17,669 nt of DNA from Flavobacteriaceae bacterium. GTDB lineage: Bacteria; Bacteroidota; Bacteroidia; Flavobacteriales; Flavobacteriaceae. Below the pieces are notes generated by a model. It saw only the letters and a program-made list of their open reading frames with translations, searched no databases and had not been told where the DNA came from. The position numbers and the translations under genes were made by a program. Numbering within the stretch: position 1 is the first letter of the stretch; every line of letters begins with the position of its first letter. The stretch spans positions 10,364 to 28,032 of the forward strand of contig NZDM01000011.1 of the NCBI GenBank assembly GCA_002690085.1. Reading direction: 5' to 3'. Below, one piece after another: positions 1 to 6,918 of the stretch.

Positions 1-1898
1 GTTTCAAATAAATAACTTCCAAAGGGTTCAGCTTTTGTGAAAATAATCTTTCCGTTTTCAGGAATCACCGTGATTTGAGGAACGAAGTCAAAAAAGCCAT
101 CACCTTTATTTTGTGGGTCGTTGTTGTAGTTTAAACGGTCAAAATTAAAGAGTCGAATTAATGGAATCTCATTAATGGGATCTGCATTGCCAAGGGGTAC
201 TGGAAAAGGAGTTCCACTCACAGGGGTTATATAGTTTAAAGAAGCGGTTTCATTGTAAAAAATATTCAATTTAAAATCTTCTTGCGAGAGTTGATAAGCA
301 CCTGTACTGTAAATATTTTTCATCATCAAGTCCCAAATAGGCTGATCGACACTTGTTACTGGACTTTTCAACATTTTTAATACCAAACTTTGGTTGTTTA
401 CAATTTGATTACCGTTATTGACATTGGTATTGACATCGGTTGCATTGACACCATCATTGGCAAACTCGCCGACTTGATAAACCTGACCACCAACCGTAAA
501 TTGATAGGCCACTGCCAAAACCTCATCATTTTGAAGCCGCTGATTTAGAGAAATATACCCCAATTGAGTGTTGACGGTATACTCACTGTTCTGATTTAAT
601 TTTCTGGCATTTTCTAATTTACCATAATCAAAGCCTTCATTGACACCGTTGACTAAAAAACCAGACTGTGCGGTGGCGATGTCTCTAATTGCCTCCGTGA
701 GTTGAGAGCCTGAACCTCCAATGTTGGTGGGGTTAAAAGCATTGTTTGGATTGTCGGGATAAGCACCTGGTCCAACGTTTACAAAACCTGCAGGCGGGGC
801 CGTCAATCCTATTCTTGAAGATTCTCCAAGATCTTGTACAGCAATGATGTTTCGAATGTTTTGCGTCTGATTGGTGCGATTGGTAACCCAAACCTCAATC
901 CTGGTAATCTGAACCTGAGAATTTATAAAGGGATAATTTTCAAGCGCTTTATCGTAGTTTTCTCTAAAATAATGACCCAAGTAAAAGTGTCTGTTTTCGT
1001 CGTAATCTAAGCCAAATAAATCAAATTCTTGAAGGGTGCCTCCTCCTTGCGCTACAATGTTACGCGTTTCAGAACGCTGTTCAGAAAAAACGCCTGTGAT
1101 ACGAGTTTTCCCAAATTGTAGTTCGGTCTTAACTCCAAATAAGGACTGTGCCCCACTAATTAGGGAACTGTTTAGCGGCATGCTAATATTTCCAATTTCT
1201 AATTTCTGGAGTATATTATCCTCACCACCATCAACTGTGGGGTCAAAATCTAGTTTAAAAATATTCTGAAAATCAAAGGTTGATTGGGTGTCATAATTTA
1301 AATTTGCTTGAAGCCGAGTCCCAATTTTACCCATAAGGCTTAAACTAATACGCTGGTCAAAATCGAAAGTAAAATTACTTTGATTTCTCGGAGAAAAGGA
1401 AGGGTTTTCTTGCTTTGTATACATCACACCGAGATCCATTTCAACGGAGCCTTGGGGCACAATGGAAATAACATTACTTCCAAAAATTGATTCAAAGAAT
1501 TTATTGTTCACATAAAGATCTGGAATTAAATTTTTTCTAGCAGCTTCGTCGCCGTCTTTTAATCCTTTGTAGGCATCAATTTTTTCTTTGTAATAAAGTT
1601 TTAAGTTTTCAGTTTGTATAAGTTCTTGGAATTCCTGTGGGCTTAGAATAACAGGGTAATTGATGTTATATTCCCCGATTTTGGAAGTGTAATAGTAACG
1701 GTCCGTTATAGGGTCGTAAGTGTATTGACTGACAATACTGCTGGGGTTTGGAATCTCCAAGTTTCTAAAAGAAAAAGTGGTAGAGGTAGAGTCTCTAACC
1801 ACTGCTGGCTGTTGTCCCCAAACAAAGTATGTACAAGTCAGCAAAACTGCCACAAGAAAAGGGCGTTTCAAAACTATTTTAGAGTTGATGATTTTCAA
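1..1898 (-). CDS. sprA: SprA, type IX secretion outer-membrane translocon / gliding motility protein (N-terminal part, cut by window edge)
   Basis: The reading frame is open from 1898 to the left edge, giving about 632 residues of an N-terminus. Whole SprA proteins are around 2,400 residues, so most of the gene lies outside. The start has a signal peptide (basic KIINSKIVLKR, then a hydrophobic stretch ending near WGQ, about residue 29). It is followed by sequence I recognise as SprA: SIVSQYTYDPITDRYYY, then GEYNINYPVILSPQEF, and later KIIFTKAEPFGSYL at the edge. In Flavobacterium, SprA is the very large beta-barrel through which type IX secretion cargo crosses the outer membrane, and it is needed for gliding. 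The frame has no ATG that could lie before the signal peptide: the ruvA stop codon is in the same frame two codons upstream. The start must therefore be TTG at 1898 or a TTG/GTG slightly further in (1871, 1853). Probably co-transcribed with ruvA. The identity is firm; the exact start is not. Confidence 0.9.
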   Translation of the reverse strand, partial: MKIINSKIVLKRPFLVAVLLTCTYFVWGQQPAVVRDSTSTTFSFRNLEIPNPSSIVSQYTYDPITDRYYYTSKIGEYNINYPVILSPQEFQELIQTENLKLYYKEKIDAYKGLKDGDEAARKNLIPDLYVNNKFFESIFGSNVISIVPQGSVEMDLGVMYTKQENPSFSPRNQSNFTFDFDQRISLSLMGKIGTRLQANLNYDTQSTFDFQNIFKLDFDPTVDGGEDNILQKLEIGNISMPLNSSLISGAQSLFGVKTELQFGKTRITGVFSEQRSETRNIVAQGGGTLQEFDLFGLDYDENRHFYLGHYFRENYDKALENYPFINSQVQITRIEVWVTNRTNQTQNIRNIIAVQDLGESSRIGLTAPPAGFVNVGPGAYPDNPNNAFNPTNIGGSGSQLTEAIRDIATAQSGFLVNGVNEGFDYGKLENARKLNQNSEYTVNTQLGYISLNQRLQNDEVLAVAYQFTVGGQVYQVGEFANDGVNATDVNTNVNNGNQIVNNQSLVLKMLKSPVTSVDQPIWDLMMKNIYSTGAYQLSQEDFKLNIFYNETASLNYITPVSGTPFPVPLGNADPINEIPLIRLFNFDRLNYNNDPQNKGDGFFDFVPQITVIPENGKIIFTKAEPFGSYLFE

Positions 1899-1901
1899 TA
1901 C

Positions 1902-2483
1902 TTAAAGATTTTTTAAAGCCTCTTTTATGAGAAACTCCACAGAAGCATCTGGACTGTCGCTCAATATTTTCACAACGATGCGTTCACTTTGCTTTTTTGC
2001 AAACCCTAATACTTCCAATGCAGATAACGCTTCATCTTTATTTGTATTGTTTGAAACTGAAAGAGTTTCATCAATATCATAAATTTTTAAAATTTTATCC
2101 TTAAGATCAATGATCACACGCTGCGCTGTTTTAAGTCCAATACCCTTGACCGATTGAATTAAAGCAACATCTTCAGACGCAATGCCTTCTCGAACTTGTT
2201 TCGGCGTTAAGGAAGACAACATCGTTCTTGCGGTATTCGTTCCAATGCCACTGACGGATATTAAAAGTCTAAAAATTTCACGCTCCATTACTGTTGCAAA
2301 GCCATAAAGCTGATGCGAATCTTCCTTGACCTGTAAATGTGTCAAGAGCTTAATTGACTCATTATCTGTCAACTGAGAAAATGTATGTAAGGAAATATGA
2401 ATAAAATACCCAACACCGTTGCAGTCAATGACCACCCCTGTGGGCGACTTTTCAACCAATCTACCTCTAATTTGAGTAATCAT
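1902..2483 (-). CDS. ruvA: RuvA, Holliday junction branch migration protein
   Basis: A 193-residue protein, the usual RuvA length. RuvA tetramers bind four-way DNA junctions and load the RuvB motor during recombinational repair. The N-terminal OB-fold (about 1-62) begins MITQIRGRLVEK and contains GVGYFIH. Domain II carries the two helix-hairpin-helix motifs, SVSGIG (about 76-81) and SVKGIGLKTAQR (about 113-124), which contact the DNA backbone. A variable linker (about 134-147) leads to the C-terminal domain III (about 148-193, EALSALEVLGF), which in this family binds RuvB. The start at the ATG 2483 matches the conserved family N-terminus. maeB lies upstream across 73 bases and sprA begins 3 bases after the stop. 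Its partner gene ruvB lies about 3.3 kb upstream, separated by queG and maeB. Confidence 0.97.
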   Translation of the reverse strand: MITQIRGRLVEKSPTGVVIDCNGVGYFIHISLHTFSQLTDNESIKLLTHLQVKEDSHQLYGFATVMEREIFRLLISVSGIGTNTARTMLSSLTPKQVREGIASEDVALIQSVKGIGLKTAQRVIIDLKDKILKIYDIDETLSVSNNTNKDEALSALEVLGFAKKQSERIVVKILSDSPDASVEFLIKEALKNL

Positions 2484-2502
2484 CTTTTGAATATTAGAAC
2501 CT

Positions 2503-2510
2503 CAAATGTA
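2503..2510 (-). promoter_or_regulatory. candidate Bacteroidota -7 promoter box for ruvA-sprA
   Basis: On the minus strand this reads TACATTTG, an exact match to the TAnnTTTG -7 consensus known for the housekeeping sigma factor of Bacteroidota. It sits 19 bases before the ruvA ATG, in the 73-base maeB-ruvA spacer. I see no convincing TTG-type -33 box at the expected distance upstream, so the support is the single box and its position. No clear terminator hairpin follows maeB in this spacer, so read-through from maeB is also possible. Confidence 0.3.
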
Positions 2511-2556
2511 CTAAAATTATCATACATTATAAGATGGAAATCGGAGGGCCTATTTT

Positions 2557-4833
2557 TTATTGCTTCTGCTTTTGTTGCGCATCGATTACAGCAACAGCAG
2601 TCATGTTTACAATTTCATCCACGCTGGCCCCAAATTGGATGATATGAACCGGTTTTTTAAGCCCCATCATAATGGGTCCAATAGACTCAGCGTTGTTGAG
2701 CTCTTTCAACAATTTGTAGGTAATGTTAGCCGACTCTAAGTTTGGAAAAATTAAGGCATTCACTTTTTTGTTGGCAAGCCTTGAAAATGGAAAATTAGCC
2801 TTTAGGAGATTACTGTTAAGAGCGAAATCTGTTTGCAGCTCCCCATCTACGGCCAAATCGGGATGGCGGCGGTGTAAATAAGCAACCGCCTCTCTAACCT
2901 TAGTGGCTGTTTGATCTTTAGAAGATCCAAAGTTTGAATAAGACAGCATGGCCATAACTGGTTTAATACCAAACATTTTCATAACACCAGAAGTCATTTG
3001 TGTGATTTTAATCAAATCATGTGCCGAAGGGTTGGTGTTGATGGCCGTATCACTTAAAAACATCGGACCGCGCTGAGTTATCATCACATTGGTTGTCGCA
3101 ATTCTTGTAGAACCAGGTGCCAATCCTATTAAATTTAAAATCGGCTTCACAATGGAAGGGTAGCTCCTAGAATAGCCTGTTATTAAAGCATCGGCATCCC
3201 CTTCATTAACCATCATGGCGGCGTAGTAATTACGCTCACGCATGAGTTTTTGGGCAGAAAAGAGCGTTTGACCACTTCGTTTTTGCTGTTTCCAAAACAC
3301 TTCCCCGTATTTGTCTTTCTGTTCTTTGTTAGCTGCGTCTTTAGGGTCTATAATAGGCACGTCAGCGTCAAATTCTAGTTCTTCCTTGAGATTCTCAATT
3401 TGTCTTTTATTCCCCAATAAAATAGGATGCGCAATGCCCTCTTCGTATACAATTTGTGCCGCTTTTAGGACATCCAACTGATCAGCTTCAGCAAACACCA
3501 CCCGCATAGGTTTTGTTTTGGCACGATCAAACAACAAACGTACAATTTTATTATCTACATTCATGCGGTCTAACAATCTTCCTTCGTATTTATCCCAATC
3601 TAAAATAGGTGACTGGGCTACACCGCTATCCATAGCTGCCTTAGCAACCGCTGGAGGAATTTTTGCAATTAAGCGGGGATCAAAAGGCTTGGGAATGATA
3701 TAATCACTGCCAAAAGCCAAGCGCATTTCTCCATAGGCAATGTTAACTTGTTCTGGAACAGGTTCCTTGGCTAAATCCGCAAGAGCAATAACGGCCGCCT
3801 TTTTCATGGCTTCGTTAATGGTTGTAGCGCGCACATCCAAAGCGCCCCTAAATATAAAAGGAAAACCCAATACATTGTTAACTTGGTTTGGTGTATCGCT
3901 TCGCCCAGTCGCCATGATAATATCATCTCGTGTTTTTACAGCTAAATTGTAATTGATTTCTGGATCTGGATTGGCCATGGCAAAGACAATAGGTTTATCG
4001 GCCATGGTTTTCAGCATTTTTGGTGTAACCAAATCTGCTATAGAAAGACCTATAAAAACATCGGCCCCAACCATTGCATCTTCCAAAGAATTTACGTCTT
4101 TAGAAGTGGCAAATTCAGCCTTTTGAGTGCTTAAATTTTCTCGATCTTGACGAATTACACCTTTACTGTCTAACATCACAATATTTTCGCGTTTGGCGCC
4201 AAATGACCTGTAAAGTCTTGTGCAAGAAATGGCAGCAGCTCCAGCCCCACTGACCACAATTTGCACATTATCAATTTTCTTTTGCGCTAAGTCAAGCGCA
4301 TTGAGAAGCGCAGCAGCAGAAATAATGGCCGTCCCATGTTGATCATCGTGCATCACTGGGATATTTAATTCTGCTTTGAGCCGTTTTTCAATTTCAAAAG
4401 CTTCAGGGGCCTTGATATCTTCTAAATTAATGCCTCCAAATGTGGGGGCTATATTTTTAACCGTTGCGATAAATTCATCAACATTTTCAGTGTCAACCTC
4501 AATATCAAATACGTCAATATCTGCAAAAATTTTAAATAAAAGTCCTTTACCTTCCATAACAGGCTTTGAAGCCTCAGGACCAATATTCCCCAATCCTAAA
4601 ACCGCTGTTCCATTGGAAATAACAGCCACCAAATTCCCTTTGGAGGTATATTTATAGGCTTCTGATGGATTTTTTTGAATTTCCAGACAAGGCGCCGCTA
4701 CGCCTGGTGAATAAGCCAAAGACAAATCTCGCTGAGTAGCATATTTTTTAGTGGGTACGACTTGTATTTTTCCTGGATTTGGCTTGGCATGGTAAGCAAG
4801 AGCCTCAAGTTCGTGTCTAGTGCGTTTTGACAT
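2557..4833 (-). CDS. maeB: NADP-dependent malic enzyme with C-terminal phosphotransacetylase-like domain (MaeB type)
   Basis: A 758-residue two-domain protein, the normal size of the bacterial MaeB family. It oxidatively decarboxylates malate to pyruvate and CO2, usually with NADP+, supplying NADPH and pyruvate in the cytoplasm. The malic enzyme part (about 1-425) shows the tyrosine of SLAYSPG (Y41), the lysine of MEGKGLLFK (K96), the metal-binding acidic set at LEDIKAPE (E138, D139) and HDDQHGTA (D163, D164), and the nucleotide-binding VSGAGAAA (about 194-201). The rest (about 430-758) is a phosphate acetyl/butyryltransferase-like domain (VFAEADQLDVLKAAQ, then the TRIATTNVMITQRGP region). 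In characterised MaeB proteins this domain is regulatory (acetyl-CoA sensing) rather than an active acetyltransferase. It is separated by 60 bases from queG upstream and 73 from ruvA downstream, so it may be a unit of its own. Preference for NADP over NAD cannot be proved by eye. Confidence 0.95.
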   Translation of the reverse strand: MSKRTRHELEALAYHAKPNPGKIQVVPTKKYATQRDLSLAYSPGVAAPCLEIQKNPSEAYKYTSKGNLVAVISNGTAVLGLGNIGPEASKPVMEGKGLLFKIFADIDVFDIEVDTENVDEFIATVKNIAPTFGGINLEDIKAPEAFEIEKRLKAELNIPVMHDDQHGTAIISAAALLNALDLAQKKIDNVQIVVSGAGAAAISCTRLYRSFGAKRENIVMLDSKGVIRQDRENLSTQKAEFATSKDVNSLEDAMVGADVFIGLSIADLVTPKMLKTMADKPIVFAMANPDPEINYNLAVKTRDDIIMATGRSDTPNQVNNVLGFPFIFRGALDVRATTINEAMKKAAVIALADLAKEPVPEQVNIAYGEMRLAFGSDYIIPKPFDPRLIAKIPPAVAKAAMDSGVAQSPILDWDKYEGRLLDRMNVDNKIVRLLFDRAKTKPMRVVFAEADQLDVLKAAQIVYEEGIAHPILLGNKRQIENLKEELEFDADVPIIDPKDAANKEQKDKYGEVFWKQQKRSGQTLFSAQKLMRERNYYAAMMVNEGDADALITGYSRSYPSIVKPILNLIGLAPGSTRIATTNVMITQRGPMFLSDTAINTNPSAHDLIKITQMTSGVMKMFGIKPVMAMLSYSNFGSSKDQTATKVREAVAYLHRRHPDLAVDGELQTDFALNSNLLKANFPFSRLANKKVNALIFPNLESANITYKLLKELNNAESIGPIMMGLKKPVHIIQFGASVDEIVNMTAVAVIDAQQKQKQ

Positions 4834-4857
4834 AATAAATTTTAATTATTAAAGATA

Positions 4858-4865
4858 CAAAGTTA
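4858..4865 (-). promoter_or_regulatory. candidate Bacteroidota -7 promoter box for maeB
   Basis: The minus strand reads TAACTTTG, matching TAnnTTTG, and lies 24 bases before the maeB ATG in the 60-base queG-maeB spacer. The stretch between box and ATG is very A/T-rich, as is typical of flavobacterial leaders. A -33 TTG element is not obvious. Confidence 0.35.
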
Positions 4866-4893
4866 GGGTTATATTTGACATGCGTGATTGGGA

Positions 4894-5820
4894 TTATTCT
4901 TTTAAAAATTTAATATTTCGTTTCAAACCAGTATATTTGGTTCTCTTTACAGCAGATTTTTTAAACACCTTATTAAAGGTTTCTTGAGTGATTTCCTCCC
5001 AATCGTTTTTTGTCATTGAAAGCAATTCTGGCTTTGGATTGAACAGCGGTTCGCTGTGTTGTTTTGAGAAACGGTTCCAAGGACATACGTCTTGACATAC
5101 ATCACAGCCAAACGCCCAATGGTCGAGTTTTCCTTTCATTTCGTTTGGAATATTATCTTTTAGCTCAATGGTAAAATATGAAATGCATTTACTGCCGTCT
5201 ACTTGAAAAGGCTCTGTAATGGCTTCTGTGGGGCAGGCATCAATGCAAGCTGTACAGCTACCACAGTGGTCTGTTACAGCATGATCTACTTCTAAGTCTA
5301 AATCGACAATGAGTTCGGAAATAAAATAAAAAGATCCCACTTTATGTGTGATTAAATTACTGTTTTTACCAATCCACCCCAAGCCAGATTTTTTAGCCCA
5401 CGCCTTTTCCATAATTGGTGCAGAATCAACAAATGCACGGCCGTGTACATCTCCAATTTCCTCTTTTATAAATTCTAAAAGTTGATTCAATTTATCTTTG
5501 ATGACATAATGGTAATCTAACCCAAATGCATATTTGCTGATTTTTGGAGCATTGGGGTCTTGCTGAAGTTTATCGGTGTAATAATTATAGGTCAATGAAA
5601 TGACGCTTTTGGAACCTTCAACCAACAAGGTTGGATCCAAGCGCTTGTCAAAATGGTTCTCCATATAGTGCATTTTGCCGTGCGCATTATGATGGAGCCA
5701 AGACTCCAAGCGCGCGGCCTCTTCCTCCAAAAATTCAGCTTTACTAATGCCACAAGATAAGAACCCAAGGCGCTTGGCTTCGGTTTTAATGCTTTGTGCA
5801 TACACCGCCTTTTTTGACAT
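4894..5820 (-). CDS. queG: Epoxyqueuosine reductase QueG
   Basis: A 308-residue cytoplasmic enzyme that catalyses the last step of queuosine synthesis, the cobalamin-dependent reduction of epoxyqueuosine to queuosine at tRNA position 34. The N-terminal cobalamin-binding domain includes FVDSAPIMEKAWA; the Asp (D132) matches the catalytic acid known in characterised QueG. GLGWIGKN (147-153) is another family signature. Two [4Fe-4S] cluster motifs follow: CGSCTACIDACP (C186, C189, C192, C196) and C212 with CDVCQDVCPWN (C239, C242, C246). The protein is shorter than the roughly 380-residue E. coli form and ends soon after the clusters, so the C-terminal helical-repeat extension is missing; short forms are common in this phylum. 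It starts 2 bases after the ruvB stop, so the two genes are surely co-transcribed. Confidence 0.96.
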   Translation of the reverse strand: MSKKAVYAQSIKTEAKRLGFLSCGISKAEFLEEEAARLESWLHHNAHGKMHYMENHFDKRLDPTLLVEGSKSVISLTYNYYTDKLQQDPNAPKISKYAFGLDYHYVIKDKLNQLLEFIKEEIGDVHGRAFVDSAPIMEKAWAKKSGLGWIGKNSNLITHKVGSFYFISELIVDLDLEVDHAVTDHCGSCTACIDACPTEAITEPFQVDGSKCISYFTIELKDNIPNEMKGKLDHWAFGCDVCQDVCPWNRFSKQHSEPLFNPKPELLSMTKNDWEEITQETFNKVFKKSAVKRTKYTGLKRNIKFLKE

Positions 5821-5822
5821 TT

Positions 5823-6845
5823 CTAAAACAATCCTGTTTGATAGTCTCCTTTTTGGCGACCAAGGTGTTTGTAGGCTAAAGTTGTGACTTCACGGCCTCT
5901 GGGCGTGCGCATGATAAATCCTTGTTGGATAAGAAAGGGCTCATAAACCTCTTCTATCGTTTCTGGGCTTTCACTCACCGCAGTGGCAATGGTAGTAATC
6001 CCTACAGGACCCCCTTTAAATTTATCGATAATTGTGGTCAATATTTTATTGTCCATTTCATCCAATCCGTGTGCGTCTACATTTAAAGCTTTCAATGCAA
6101 ATTTGGCAATTTCAATATCAATATTTCCATTGCCTTTTATTTGAGCAAAATCTCGCACACGCCTCAATAACGCATTTGCAATTCTTGGGGTTCCGCGACT
6201 GCGGCCTGCAATTTCAATGGCCGCCTCAAAGCTAATAGGGACCTTTATAATTTGAGCGCTGCGCTGAAGAATTGTTGAGAGCAATTCCGTTGAGTAATAC
6301 TCCAAACGGCTGCTAATTCCAAAACGGGCGCGCATGGGTGCGGTGAGCAAACCGGAACGCGTGGTCGCTCCTACAAGCGTGAAAGGGTTCAGGTTAATTT
6401 GGACCGTACGAGCATTAGGACCCGATTCAATCATAATATCAATCTTATAATCTTCCATGGCTGAATATAAATACTCTTCAACAATAGGACTTAAGCGGTG
6501 AATTTCGTCAATGAATAAAACATCTCGTTCTTCTAAATTGGTTAACAAACCGGCAAGGTCACCAGGTTTGTCAAGAACAGGACCAGAAGTCACTTTAATG
6601 CCAACGTTGAGTTCATTTGCTAAAATATGGGCCAAGGTTGTCTTACCAAGACCTGGAGGTCCATGAAAAAGAGTGTGATCTAGGGCTTCTTCACGTTCTA
6701 CAGCCGCTTTTACAAATATTTGTAAATTTTCAAGCACCTGTACTTGCCCAGAAAAATCATCAAAGGTTAAGGGTCTTAATGCCTTTTCTAAGTCTTGCTC
6801 TTCTAAAGATAAATTTTCGTCTGTTGGGTCAAGATGCTGATTCAT
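5823..6845 (-). CDS. ruvB: RuvB, Holliday junction branch migration ATPase
   Basis: A 340-residue AAA+ motor that forms hexameric rings on DNA and, with RuvA, drives branch migration. Visible elements are Walker A GPPGLGKT (62-69), Walker B VLFIDEIH (109-116), sensor 1 GATTRSG (159-165), the arginine finger in MRARFG (R174), sensor 2 GTPRIANALLRR (about 214-225), and a C-terminal winged helix (GGPVGITTIATA onward, about 275-330) that contacts DNA. The start is set by the family N-terminus (LDPTDENLSLEEQDLEKALRP); the ATG is at 6845. The gene follows the terminator of the respiratory operon and precedes queG by 2 bases. It is intact and of normal length. Confidence 0.98.
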   Translation of the reverse strand: MNQHLDPTDENLSLEEQDLEKALRPLTFDDFSGQVQVLENLQIFVKAAVEREEALDHTLFHGPPGLGKTTLAHILANELNVGIKVTSGPVLDKPGDLAGLLTNLEERDVLFIDEIHRLSPIVEEYLYSAMEDYKIDIMIESGPNARTVQINLNPFTLVGATTRSGLLTAPMRARFGISSRLEYYSTELLSTILQRSAQIIKVPISFEAAIEIAGRSRGTPRIANALLRRVRDFAQIKGNGNIDIEIAKFALKALNVDAHGLDEMDNKILTTIIDKFKGGPVGITTIATAVSESPETIEEVYEPFLIQQGFIMRTPRGREVTTLAYKHLGRQKGDYQTGLF

Positions 6846-6850
6846 AACAA

Positions 6851-6858
6851 CAAATATA
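6851..6858 (-). promoter_or_regulatory. candidate -7 box for ruvB-queG, very close to the start codon
   Basis: The minus strand reads TATATTTG, a match to TAnnTTTG, only 5 bases before the ruvB ATG and just after the coxA terminator hairpin. If it is used, transcription would begin at or next to the ATG, giving a leaderless or nearly leaderless message. The AT-richness makes a chance match quite possible, and no -33 box is clear. Confidence 0.25.
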
Positions 6859-6861
6859 AAG

Positions 6862-6893
6862 AAAAAGCCTTATGCTAATGCGTAAGGCTTTTT
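6862..6893 (-). terminator. Rho-independent terminator after coxA
   Basis: A perfect 11-base inverted repeat (AAAAAGCCTTA / TAAGGCTTTTT) encloses a 10-base loop whose inner bases can pair further (GC/GC with a C-A mismatch on the minus strand). In the direction of transcription it lies about 25 bases after the coxA stop and is followed by TTTTTCTTTAT. It closes the act-cox operon and insulates ruvB. Confidence 0.85.
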
Positions 6894-6918
6894 AAAGATA
6901 TAATGAAATAACGAACAG

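Noticed and set aside
1036..1916. Two small plus-strand frames (1036-1269 and 1725-1916) as possible genes in a stretch lacking a listed minus-strand gene
   Set aside because: The minus strand here is the sprA frame, open to the window edge; the plus-strand frames have no support of their own.
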